In this document: piece after piece, positions 52,962-64,000 of the stretch
Layout: every line of letters starts with the position of its first letter
How positions within the stretch are numbered: the stretch's first letter is position 1
Origin: Eutreptiella sp. 'Long Island Sound 2002'
Taxonomy: Eukaryota; Euglenozoa; Euglenophyceae; Eutreptiales; Eutreptiaceae
Direction of reading: 5' to 3'
Assembly: GCA_964036045.1 (NCBI GenBank)
Contig: OZ038385.1
Coordinates: forward strand, 56,001,919 to 56,065,918
DNA: 64,000 nt
Made by a program: the position numbers and the translations under genes
The notes under the pieces: generated by a model
What the model saw: only the letters and a program-made list of their open reading frames with translations
The model's database searches: none
What the model was told of the DNA's origin: nothing

Positions 52962-55410
52962 TTTCTTCGTTTGTTCTCATATATTATGCGCGAGGGCTCC
53001 CGCTATGCATTCCTCTTCGACGACCTTTTTGCTGTCACCTTGTGCAGCACATTTTTCCCTGTGATGCACTTTATTGCGTTGTTGTGTTGGTGTTTGCGGG
53101 AGGCCTCGCGCAAAGAAGGGGTGCCAAAAAATGCTGGTTGTGGTGCTGGGCGCAACACGGTCTTCGAAAACTGGTTTTCGAAAACTGGTTCTCGAAAAGG
53201 TTGAAGGCTCATGGGTGTTTTTATTGGAAAGCATAAGTGGTAGAGCAAACAAAAAGTCATGGTTTTCCCAAAAAAGTAGTGCATTTTTAGAGAAATAAAT
53301 CATTTTCCTGGGCAGTCGGTTTTCTTGAAAATAAATGAAAAATGGACCAGTTAATTGCTTTTTGCTGGATTTTCGGTTCTTGTGTTTTTGGGTCCCCCAA
53401 AAGAACTATTTTTTCGCAGTGCCGCGCAGAGGCAGTTTTGGGCACATTTTGACTATGCAACTTGAGCCGCCTAAGCTTTTGGTGCTTTGATAGCTAGTAA
53501 TCTCAGGAAAGAACAAACTGGGCAAAAGAGATTAACGCGCGGTTTACCTTAGTGGTTATCGGCTTTCAAAGTCAAATGGTGGTGTCAAGTTTCAAATTGC
53601 CCAAAGTTGCCAACTTCCCTTTTTGCCTCTCACCTGCCAAAAAAAGCTTGCACGGGACCGATCTAATCTATTTCAGTTATGTTGTTGAACAAGGCCGGGC
53701 ACTTAAAGTGCTTGTTTGTTAGAAATGCAAGTCACAGTCCAGATTTGGATTTATGAATGATGTGATTTCCAACATTTCAATGTATGTTTTGCTGGATGTT
53801 TTCTTTCAATGTTGCACAACAAAAATTCAACCGGAGCATGGGTTGAGACAAAAGGACGGTCAATTTGTACTTTAAAACATTTACAAAGGTTGGACGATGA
53901 ACTTCATTGAAGTGGATAGGGCTGCTATTGACATGATAGTTGGTGGCTACACCATGTGATGCCTCACCTAAGGCATCTGGAGACGAGGGCAATCTGCCGC
54001 AAAGAAATTGAGGATGTAACTGCAACATAGCACTGGCAACCTATGTTTTGTACAGAGCCATCTCTACCGCACTACAAACAATAGAGTTGATGGCATAAGT
54101 TTTTAAGGTAGAGTGTGTGTAAATGCAACATGAAAACCATCATTTTATGCTCATTGTGCAGCGGTTGGAGTTATTGCTCCATAGTTCGCTGCATGAATAA
54201 GCTAGTTTCGTGTCATCAACAAGTAGAAAGTAGAGGGAGTGCAAGGTCCGTAAAAGCAAAACCTAATATGTTGTTGTGTTGTGATGCGCAAAGGCCTTCA
54301 AAACAGGTTTTAATCCATAACATACCATATCACTTGATGCAAAAACACACCTGTTTACGTACAGCAATCCCTGTGGTTGCAAACCGTGGACCATTTGTGC
54401 AAATGCAAGAACGATCCGGATTTCGCTCATTGCCTAAGCTACGCTTGGGGCTGCTCTCACTATATGCTCCTTCACATGCCATGGCTGCTAACAGAAAGTG
54501 AGCCGAGTGCGGACTGCTGCCGAGACTAGGTGTATCATGTAGTAGTAGGTAGGGTATGCACTCAACAAACAACATGCATTACATAAAGAGCAGCCAATGC
54601 AAATATGCATCGTTCACGGTGTGCATAGCTTTTGCGGAAGGCTGAGCACACTTATGTGGCCACGGGACATAGCGGAGAACAAGGCAAGTTACGTCACAAT
54701 GATTGTGGTTGTGATGACACTTTGAGTTAGCAATAGTACATAAGTACCCCGCTGTTGTGGTAGCAACACATGAGAAGTTGTGCCGGTAATTGAATGATTG
54801 TGTCTCTGTACTTGTTTTAGCTCAAAGTTCTGCAATTGGTCGTCAAGAGTGTATGTGGTGTGGCTGCATAGCTACACTTGCATACACATGATGTTTTGCT
54901 TCGGGAAACGAGTGGTGGCGGTGGTGTTGCTATCCGTTTTTTTAAGTTTCGTTGTAATTGGAGAGAGATTTGTTGCTAGAAGCTCCATGTGCCCTGAATC
55001 ACAAGCAAATTGAACGCATTCCATGTGCAAACATCGTCATACGGAAGCATAAAGATGTATGTTTGCAAACATCTTGGAAAACCTACATTGTGATGTTCAT
55101 ATTATTGTCATGGAAAATTTGTCCAAGTAAGACTTTGAGCAGTTTTACTCTTGTGGCCAATTATCGTACTTGTCCCGCAATGCGTTAACACGCAGTGTTG
55201 GGCCAACAAATGGTGAAGCAAAGAGGGTGCATTACAAAATTATCACAATCAATGTGAAATGCATGGGAGTTCCTTGCCGGTTGCTTTTGTTGAACAACAT
55301 TTGTCTATGTGTGACCAGGCTGTTGTGTGACGACCGTTCCATGATAGTTAGTGGTCAGATTTTGTCAAAAAATTTTCATGGCATAGCTATTTTTGGACAG
55401 CTTGCAATTT
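52962..55410. other. AT-rich non-coding DNA
   Basis: Apart from the palindromes, nothing is recognisable: short random frames, homopolymer A/T runs and no transposon motifs. Inverted GAAAACTGGTTTTCG-type repeats near 53165-53195 may form small hairpins. Confidence 0.5.
53091..53113. repeat. Third copy of the AGGCCT-centred palindrome
   Basis: TTGCGGGAGGCCTCGCGCAA, just 3' of the gene; a weaker relative (GCGCGAGGGCTCCCGC) lies at 52988-53003. Flanks resemble the intron copies only over the palindrome itself. Confidence 0.6.
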
Positions 55411-55455
55411 ACAACAACAACAATAACAACGACAACAACAACAACAACGACAACA
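55411..55455. repeat. CAA/CGA trinucleotide microsatellite
   Basis: Interrupted (CAA)n with CGA and TAA variants, about 15 units. Confidence 0.9.
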
Positions 55456-57294
55456 TCTGTAACCAGTTCATGCTGCGCACAAGGCTTGGGTAGCACCAGG
55501 GATGACTTCTAGCATAAAGATAAGTTTCATTCATGCCTATACCTTATACCGGTGCTGTTGTAGGGCTGTGTTGGTGTGGTTTTGCTTTTGTGGTGCGATT
55601 GCGTTTTAATACAGAAAATTCATTCAGAAAGGCCAAGTAGGCTAGCTGCTGCCTGCTATTTGTGCGCTAAGGGTTCCGATAGAGGTTCCAATTTACTTGC
55701 CTTCGCACCACAGAAGAAGCGGGATGCACATTCCTAAAAACTTCCAAACTTTTGGGTAAACCGGTGTTATTTTTGCGGACAAAAAGGTAAAAACTACTTG
55801 CGTTTTGTAGCCCATGTACTAAATGTGTTCCCCAAAATCCAAGAAACACATCGTTGTAATCAACATACACAAATGCTGAAAAACCCACACTCTCTGCCTT
55901 AAATATGAAAAGCTGATAATTTTTGGGCGACCGACGGCCTCAACATTAGCCACCCTAAGACACCCAGTAGCAATGTAAAACCAACCGTGCCTCAAAGTGA
56001 TGTGCATGCACCTTTACCATCATGCAACATCATAGCAAAACTTTGTACCTTGAAGCTTCAAACAATGTACTGATTGATATTGCAACGGACGGAAAGAAAG
56101 CAGAAAATCCCAGTGCTTCAATTTCATTAAGGAGGCTAGACATGGTGAAATTGGGGCCTCGGCATCAAGAACGATAAATCTCCCCTCGAAACACCCGAAA
56201 TCAAGAGATATTTTTAGTAAGGGTTGGAACACAGTAGTTTCAAAAATAACCAGTTTTTAACTATTATTTTTGCAAAAAATATTCGGTTTTACCGATAAAT
56301 GGTTTTCAAAATAATCGGTTTTTCCGATGAATTGACCTCACCCACCAACATTTTGCCATCCGTCAAAAGAGAGCCCATACAAGTCGGAGCACATTGATTC
56401 AAAGTACCTCGGAAGTTTTCATTCACCGTCGACCATCGTTTGTTGCTACCAAAGCCCTCTTTTATTGCAAAGATTGGACAAAATGTGCTGCTGAAAAGAA
56501 CCTCCAAATTTTGCAATCATTCCGATTAATTGGTTTAAATCAGTTTTCAAGATAACCGGTTGTGCCGATTGTTTTAAACATAACCTCCGATTATTGCCAA
56601 TCACCCATTTTTCCAATGATTTGATAAAACCGGCTTGGAACCCGAATTTGTAGTGATAAAATATGTTTGAGTGATTTGAAAAGTGGTTTAAGACCCTATT
56701 GATGGATCAAAGCAGTAGGAAAGAAAATTGTGTAGCCATGTAAATGAAAACATGAGCACACGACGGCATACGGATTGGTGCAGCTTCGATTCCAAATCCG
56801 CACATAGGTTCAAATCTTGCAGGCGCTACATCAGTAATCTAACTTTTTTGACTCAAAAAGCTACCGATTTCCAAACTTTGACATTTTGACTCTCGTTAGA
56901 AAATGCAGCATACAAGCTTGATCGCAACAACCACTACCCTTGCGCCATTATCAGCCTAAAACTGCCATTTTACCTTAGTGTACACTTAGTAGTCTACATG
57001 TTGGCACGCATTGTCCATCTTTCACAACAGATTGTGCCTGTGTGTTGAGAGGCTGTGAAGCAACGGATACTTAGATACCATATGGACCCCGTGACACAGG
57101 CCATTGGTCATCGCTCATCATTGTCCAAACCACCGCTGATGTTGCCTTGAGTTGGCCCATATGGGCTATCAAATATTTCACACCGGGGCAGGGAATAATT
57201 TGGAGGGGTTTTTTTTTGGTGGGCTAAAATTAGGGAGAGAAAATTTTGGAAATAGTCCTTAGAAATGAAGGAAATTTTTGGTATAATGTCTCTT
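55456..57294. other. AT-rich non-coding DNA
   Basis: No gene recognised. 56230-56660 repeats short motifs of the type AACCGGTTTT / ATCGGTTTTTCC, probably local duplication. Confidence 0.45.
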
Positions 57295-57712
57295 GTTGTT
57301 GCTTCCTAGTGGATGGCTACTGTTACTTCCTTGTGGCTTCTAGATGCTTGTTGATATCTCTTGATGGGCGTTGGATGGTTGCTGATATTTGTTGGTGGGT
57401 TGTGGATGGCTGCTGGTATTTCCTGGTGGCCTTTGGATGGTTGCTGATATTTCCTGATGGGCTCTAGATGGTTGCTGATATTTCCTAGTGGGCTCTGGAT
57501 GGTTGCTGTTCTTTCCCGGTGGCCTCTGGATGGTGGCTCCTATTTCTAGGTACCCTTTGGATGGTTGCGGACATTTCTTGATGGACTCTAGATCCTTGCT
57601 GATATTGCTTGGTGGCCTCTAGATGGTTGCTGTTATTTCCTGGTGGGCGATGGATGGTTGCTGATATTTCCTGATGGGCTATGGATAGTCGCTGATATTT
57701 GGTAACAACTTC
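57295..57712. repeat. Degenerate ~30-40-bp minisatellite
   Basis: Repeated GGATGGTTGCTGATATTTCC / TGATGGGCTCTAGA-type units, about 12 diverged copies. The 73-codon open frame over part of it reads as repeated W/D/G/C sequence and is not a gene. Confidence 0.8.
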
Positions 57713-58735
57713 GAATATCCATCAGGCATATGGATTCCGAATGCTGCTGGGCGCTCCATAATGTCGAGTAATTTCTGGCGCCACGTGTTGTCTTCAACCA
57801 AGTCCTCGATCGTACATGGCGGTCTGTCAGTAGTCCCAATCTTTTTTGTCAGCTAGTGCGTTTGGCCCATTTTCTGGCCCAGTCTTTGGTGAATTCCGGT
57901 CGTTCATGTTCCTCTTGGCCCAGTTGCAAATTGTGTTTGCTGGTGGATGTGTTTTGCCGTACCGCAACCTAACCCTAGAAATTCCATTACGGGTATATTC
58001 TTGTGCGCATTCGGATGAGACAGGTAGTCAGGATTGGTTGAGTCTGAAACTGGGCTGTGCAGTGAGAGGTTGCCACGCCCGTAGGCTTCCCAGTGTGCAT
58101 GAGGCACAATGACTGTGGGCTGAAAAAAACAGTGGTGTGAGGACTGCGCACAGCCCCCACTGGACCACTGTCAGTCTGCCCACGACTCTCCTTCTGCTGT
58201 GAACATCGGCGGTCTTGAGGACCTACAGAGAACGCAGTGTCAGTTGACACCGCGTCTCATCCATGTTGCGCATTCACACTGCATGCAGCGCGCAGAAAAC
58301 CCACCCCTGCTGCAACCCATGCGTGGTGCTCACAAAATTGAAGAAAACATTTGGTACGAGGTAGGGCTTCCAAATTTGTCCACATCAAATTTGTCCTTTC
58401 TAAAATTTTCCCCCGGTGGTAAGCTGTTTTGGGTTAAGAATCTCACTTGTTGTGTGTGTGTGGAGGGGGGGGGGGGGGGGGATTCACCATTTACCAGGTC
58501 TCCTGGTTGAGCCTGTATGGCCACACTGGCGTCCTCGGGTCGGGTCGCTCCCCATTGGTGAGGCCCACGGTGCAGGCCAGGGGTGCGTCCTTGTATTGCC
58601 CCTCAACCAGTGCGTTATGCAATTTAGGCCAGAACCTGGCTCGTGGATGGTGGCTCTGTGGCTTCCGCTGGGCCAGCTCCACCGTATTAGTTTGACGAGC
58701 CCATCATTGCCATTGCCGTTGCCCCATGTGTTTTG
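57713..58735. other. Non-coding DNA
   Basis: No convincing gene. Contains a G13 run (58466-58478). Confidence 0.4.
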
Positions 58736-58932
58736 TGTGTGTTTGGGCTTTCACAGCTGGTGGTGCTCGCAGCAGCGAGGCGGCCTCCACAGCCCACTCA
58801 ATTTGGCGACTTCCCCAGAAAAAGATGCCCTTGACGCTCGGCTGCCACCGCCCGCCTCCAGGCATGCCCAATCTGGGAATCGATCCCATGACCTTTCAGT
58901 TGCGAGATCTACGCTTAGCCCAGTTGAGTTAA
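58736..58932 (-). repeat. tRNA-derived SINE-like element
   Basis: The minus strand from 58932 reads a tRNA-like head: A-box-like AACTCAACTGGGCTAAGCG, an anticodon region ATCTCGCAACTGAAAGGT and B-box GGGATCGATTCCC (ends ~58861). A GC-rich tRNA-unrelated body follows to about 58736. A (TG)n tract abuts the head. The body is too diverged for me to assign a family. Confidence 0.6.
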
Positions 58933-58934
58933 CC

Positions 58935-58935
<1 letters not shown>

Positions 58936-59015
<80 letters not shown>

Positions 59016-59016
59016 G
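58936..59016. repeat. (TG)n microsatellite
   Basis: About 37 uninterrupted TG units followed by CGTGTG; the repeats on either strand create spurious VC/HT frames. Confidence 0.97.
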
Positions 59017-61145
59017 AATAATTTGAATGCAGTAGTCCAGGCGTTGCCGCAATAGATTTTGACATGGTGTCACTGTCCCACAAAAAATAACCATTGCATG
59101 GCTACTTTTGAGACATGGTGGACCAAAATAGCTACCTGCATACTGCGCTAATCCCTCACCCAGGAATCTGCATACACTGGAACACCAGAAAATTCGATAG
59201 CGTGTGCACAATACTAGAGTGTGTGTTCCGTTTGAAATCAATCAACAGCTGAATTTGCGCTGCCCAATTGTATAGTGGTTGTCCAGGCTCCAAGCAACAC
59301 CCAATATGGGTATGGTTACCTGCACCCACGTGCCATTCTGGGCAATCGTTACTGTGGCCGACTTCATGGCAGCTGAGGTCTGACCAACCATCGCCTCACA
59401 GCACAGGGGCAGCCGTTCAAGAAATACTTTAAAAAAAAAAAAGCAGATGAATTCAGTTACTATGTCCTATAACTGATTTGCGTCGGTCTGAGCAATAAAC
59501 CCATCAAACCTCGCTGCACAGCAGAGGGCCCTGCTCACAATCAATGTGTCTTTTGGACAGAAACCAAACCACCACATCACCCCTGGACACATCGCCTGGT
59601 ATACATGTTCCCTGCACTGAGAGTTTGGGTTAGCATCAGAGGTCAGATTCAAGGTGAGATTTGGAGTTCGCTGTGAGAAAAGAGTTTCACACTGAGTCCT
59701 GGTGCAAAGCACTGCTGTGGCTGCATAAAACTGGTTGCAAACTATTCCCAAAGTGGGCAAACCCGGAACCCAGAAAACCCTTTTGTGAGGGTCGGATGGT
59801 GGCCAGACTCTTGCGGCTATTGCACAAAGGTCAAAAAGCCATTCGCCAGCTTCAGTGCTTGGCAGCAAACCCTGGCTGCAGATCAAATGCTTGTGGTGCA
59901 CGTGCAGGGCCAGAAGAGGGAGTTGGCTGGCCAGGGTTTACCCCACGACCAAGCAGACACTGGACAAAAACCTTCTTGTTTGCGTCAAAGAGGCCATTGC
60001 TTTGTGCCTGAATCTGTTTGAGGTGATTGATGGGCATTGCAACTGCTTGCCCTGTGGCACACCCTCCCCCATAGCATGCCCAGCAGTTCTGCCCGCTTGT
60101 CATCAACATAGTTTGGCAGGCACAATCGGAAGCCTCAGACAGGCACATTTTCTCGATGACATGCCCAGATGTGTCATGAGCTACAGCACATTTTCGTTGT
60201 GCGATGTGTATCACCAGAGTTTGGGACAACCAGAACCAGAAGGGCCAGGCCCGACGGACCACACGCAAACCTCGAAACGCTTCCATGCCGATGGTTTGAA
60301 AAAGAGTATCTGCGTGTGGAAATGGGGGGGCGGCAGAGTTGTTGTCTGAGTGACTTGGCACAGAGAGGACTGTGAAAAGACATGTGAGGAGCTGGGAGCG
60401 AACAATTCATGCATCATCAGTGAGTCGTTGGCATTTCAGTCACTCTACAATGCCACCCAAGAACATTTCGAGCTGAAATGGCGGACTGAGCGCAGTATCG
60501 CCTCACAATCCTCCTCCAAGAAGAGGAGGTAGCAGGATGCCGAGTCGGGAGCACAGTGCCAGCGACAGGATGCGGCCGCTGGGCATCATGAGGGGGGGGG
60601 TCCATGATGTTGCAAAACAAAACGCACTGGAGGGAACTAAAATTGTTAATCAAGGGAATCTGTGCTCTGTGGCACACTGTGAGGCGAACCACCGCTACAG
60701 CCTGTCCTGGCCCTCCACACCATAGGGGAACGGCCTGTGCTGTGCCTGCACGAGAAATTTCAAAATCATTCCTCAAAGGGCGTGACTGGGCATCCTGTGC
60801 AAGGGCACAGCTGCATGGTGAGTATGATTGGAATGCCAAAAGGCTGTTAGAACTCTCTTTTCCATTGACAAAAAGCGAGTACACCATCACCGCATCCCTC
60901 TGCAGTCTAAGAGCAAGAATGCGGGGCATGCAGTCGCTGTTTGCCTTGTGAGGAACCAATTCTCTCAAAATGCTAGTCTGCTTGATCTGTGATCCAATCT
61001 GCAACATTACAACAACACACAACAAAGAGGACCATTGACTGAGTCAGACCCTTTTGGAAACACGCATGAGAAAATGATGTTCAAGTGTGAGGCCATCCGT
61101 TTTGATGCCGCTTCAAAAGCCAACTTCAACTCAGCCTTTTTGCTA
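59017..61145 (-). other. Weak minus-strand frames, possibly a relic; otherwise nothing
   Basis: Minus frames 61025-60417 (202 codons), 60361-59852 (169) and 59901-59467 (144) follow each other in different phases, with Cys/Trp-containing but unrecognised sequence. They might be a decayed transposon ORF or chance; plus-strand frames are similar in length, so I do not call a gene. Confidence 0.2.
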
Positions 61146-61262
61146 TCTGGTGGTTTGCTGTTCATTGCTAGTGGTTGCTGTTACTTCCTGGTGGTCGCTA
61201 TTTATTCCCGATGGGTTGCTGTTGATTCCTGGAGGGTTGCTATTAGTTGCTGGTGGTGTGTT
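61146..61262. repeat. Short minisatellite related to 57295-57712
   Basis: GGTTGCTGTTACTTCCTGG-type units repeated about five times; the core matches the larger array 3.9 kb to the left. Confidence 0.6.
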
Positions 61263-63845
61263 GTGAGCTGCTGAACCATCGCAGAAATCTCCTCCTGGTG
61301 TTCATCTGTTTTGGGCTTCGGCGTCAAAAAACGAAGCTTGGCGGAGAGAAAATTGCACAGTGTATGCAGAAAGTGGACAACTGTGCAATTGAACGGACGA
61401 ATCAAAGGCGAGAGGCTTTGTACCCACAGAATTTGACTGTACCCCATCTGCAAATGCTGAGAGTGTGGCAAAGGCAACTGTACAACAAGCAATGTTGCTC
61501 AATTTTGACACGAGTTTACTTCGCACTGCGGCCTGAAAATGGTGTGGGAAATTTCGCATGAATGTGAAACGCCATATCTCCCACACCAAAAAATTCCCCT
61601 TCCTATATCCCCCCCCTGTAGATGTAAAAACACTTATATGTCACCAGGTCTGACCTGAATGGGCCACAAAAACAAAAACACAACAACAGGTCTCACAGGC
61701 AGCACAGACCTGTGCATGTGTGGAACAAGGGCCAGGGTTACGGATTGTTGGCAGAGAACGGAGTCCACGATACAGTGGTAAACCCCATCGGCGGCATCTG
61801 TCTGGCTCTGGTGGTGCTGCTGCACAGCTGCTGAGGGGCTTGGGCAAGTCTGCACCTCAGCAAAGCGCTGACCACTCAGCGGCTGTTGTCAGATCACCAG
61901 CTGCTGTCCGACAGCCGTCAGTCACCTGCAAGATCTCAGGTAGTGTCCTCAGCCAAAGGAAAAGGGGGGGGGGGATCCTCATTTTTTGTGTTCGTGACGG
62001 GGTCTGCGCCGAAGAATTGCCTTTTGCAATGTTTATAATGACCACATGCGCTCAACATGTCTCCGCGTGCATTTGCCAACGCTGCTGTTGCTTGTGTGTG
62101 CCTGTTCTGTCAGATGAAGTACGGTAGCAAATCCGGTGACAAAATTGCAGCGCTGCGGTATCTCCAGTCCGGAGGGACACCCTGTGAGAAGATCAGCTTG
62201 CTCATTTTGTGGTGACCACCGAGGGGTGATCTGATGGTTGGGATATCCCACAGATGGGGCACGTAGATAACTCACAGAAAGCAGGAGTCCATACTGGGCA
62301 AATACTCAGGCGAATGCGCCCAAAAGAACGATGGATGCCTGTGAGGATGCGACATGACACCTGTGACACGCATTGGTCAGCATGGGGGATTGGGAATCCC
62401 GTGCTCATTTCAAAGAGATACTATTCTGTGCAGTAAAGCAACAACGGAAGCTTGTGAAGATTTGCGACCGCTGCAAGACAAGATGAACTGGCACATTGTC
62501 CAGTGCCCCCAGAGCAGATATGGTGCCTGTGGGGGCACTAGAGGCCAGGCACGTGGATCTCAGTGATGCCGAGCTGTGCTTAGAAGAGGAAAGGGTTGTC
62601 CCCAGCGGCGGGGGCTGGGGCCGATGGCTTGGGGGCAGGCTTTGATGGCTTGGGCCCCCCGCCGAGCGAACCTGCAGCAAGAGCGCGGTGACTGGGGAGG
62701 CAATTCAGGGCAAAGAAGCCAGAATTGTGTGGTCCGGCGTACAGTCCAAAACACTTACCCCCCCCCCTTGTATAAGCTACGCCAAAGTCCCAAATTAATA
62801 CGGTCCCTACGCCTACTGTAGCTTGGACAAGGGCGTAGCTGAGACAGGGGGGGGGGGTACTTGTCCCCATACCCCCAGCTGCAGTCCGCTATGCCTCAGC
62901 TGGAGGCGTGAGGCCTTGCCTCGCCCCTGCCCGTGCCACTGCCCCTGCCTGTCACTGACATCGTCCCAGAGGTAAAACGTTCTCGTTGCATTCGTGCTGG
63001 CAAAATTTTTGAAGCGAGTGAGAGAGACTGCAGATTGTCGTGTTCAATCAAGAAAGGGTTGATCTCCATGCCATCATTGGCAATGTCGTTCCCATGTGCA
63101 CATTGTGCAAAGCAATTTCACGAGTATTGCTGGTCTGGCTGTCTGTGTGTTGTGCTCTTTCCTTTGGCAACAATGGTCTGGAGGGCAACTTCACCCAATA
63201 TTTGCCAGTGGGATGCGAAGTCCAGATGCAAATGGAGAGAGCAAAGGATTTCACAGCCAAAAGGGGGGATGGCGCATGGTGTTCCCAGTGGGTCAGGAAT
63301 GGAATCAAATGAAAGCAGAAAATGAATTTGAATCCGAAACGCATTCAGGAATCAGGTAGGATGAGCAATAAATGGTGCTTCTTTGCGCATCCTGGTGGTC
63401 CTTTGAAATTACTTGTGGCTTTGTGTGGTGTGTTTTGGGTTTCTGGCGGTTTCTTGACGCTCTTCTGGCTTCTTAGGCCTCAAAAATTTGGGCATCGCTG
63501 CTGTTCTTGGGGCACGCGAGGTCGAGCAAGGTTGCATGTGGCACAACGAACTAGGGTCCCCAGAGATGCAAGTATCGCCTCATCGGCACCCTTGGTGACG
63601 CTCTTTTCGCGGAAAGAGGAAAACTCAGCACAAGGTGCCGGAAATGCCCCAGGATGCACTACCTTCACCCTCTTTTGGTGCGACTTATCCACTCCTGGAC
63701 CCTCGCGGCGATAAACAATAATTGGTAGGACTGTTGGCAGGCCTCTTACGCACAATAAACACCCTTCAGCAGCGCACAAGGTGTGTTTTGCACATGTGAG
63801 GGTATGGTGGTGAAAAGGTCCCCTAAAGGATCAAAAGTGTAAAGA
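61263..63845. other. Non-coding DNA
   Basis: No gene, RNA or mobile-element motif recognised. Contains G/C homopolymers near 61965, 62760 and 62850. Confidence 0.4.
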
Positions 63846-63875
63846 AGTGTCACGCGAGTGTACTCGCGTGGCACT
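63846..63875. repeat. Hairpin-forming inverted repeat
   Basis: Arms AGTGTCACGCGAGT and ACTCGCGTGGCACT around a two-base GT spacer, with one G/T wobble; followed by a T-rich stretch near 63880-63905. Confidence 0.75.
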
Positions 63876-64000
63876 CAGAAAATTTTTTTTTCATATTATT
63901 TCTTTTTTGAGAGTCAGCGCAAGTGCTGATGAAGAAAAAATCCAATTTGACCGCCATTGCTACTTGGAAAGGTGAAGTGAGGCAAGCTCCACCACGGACA

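Noticed and set aside
57246-57467. 73-codon Cys/Trp-rich peptide
   Set aside because: It is a translation of the minisatellite units.
58751-59241. His-Thr and Val-Cys repeat frames
   Set aside because: Translations of the (TG)n microsatellite.
63846-63905. Bacterial-type terminator
   Set aside because: The context is eukaryotic and no upstream gene ends there.

Overview
The window comes from a eukaryotic nuclear genome. It contains GT-AG spliced exons, Ty3/gypsy chromoviruses with a C-terminal chromodomain, a tRNA-derived SINE-like element, microsatellites and minisatellites. There are no bacterial operons, ribosome binding sites or CRISPR arrays. Introns of the one spliced gene are very short (64-74 nt), which fits a protist or alga better than an animal or land plant, but I cannot name the organism. 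Base composition is mosaic: strongly GC-rich (about 1-8000 and 21230-35276), intermediate in the Ty3 elements, and AT-richer to the right of 53 kb.

Layout. (1) 1-3658, minus strand: a long open frame that runs off the left edge and encodes an unrecognised protein with a CCCH and a C2H2 zinc finger. Its upstream side carries about 18 tandem 212-bp GC-rich monomers (3700-7640). (2) 8002-14192: Ty3 element A, truncated at its 5' end inside pol, with a complete 3' LTR. (3) 16486-17173: a proline-rich open frame that ends at a strong splice donor. (4) 17262-39207: Ty3 element C on the minus strand, decayed, and split by two GC-rich composite elements, E1 (21230-28754) and E2 (28816-35276). E1 and E2 are built of 212-, 208-, 209- and 65-bp tandem repeats, a ~1.1-kb tandem duplication, a shared short minus-strand ORF and a shared ~0.86-kb terminal module. 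(5) 39213-50588: Ty3 element B, complete with 798-bp LTRs, PBS, gag, pol, PPT and a 5-bp target duplication (ATATT), and young by LTR comparison. (6) 50599-52961: five coding exons of an unrecognised probably nuclear protein; element B sits only a few bases upstream of the first acceptor. (7) 52962-64000: AT-richer non-genic DNA with simple repeats, a SINE and hairpins.

How the parts relate. The proline-rich frame ends with one leftover base at a CAG/GTGAGG donor, and the first exon after element B needs exactly one preceding base. One gene may therefore span 16486-52961 with a ~33-kb intron made of nested retroelements. Ty3 elements B and C share an unusual plan: gag and pol lie in the same frame, separated by a single stop at an equivalent place; a DIRS/Dam-methylase-like domain lies between protease and reverse transcriptase; and the RT active site reads HIDD instead of YxDD. 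The LTRs of A and B carry an 86-nt tRNA-like cloverleaf. The most novel material is the GC-rich, monomer-bearing element family with the giant zinc-finger frame, and the two insertions that share one junction base in element C.
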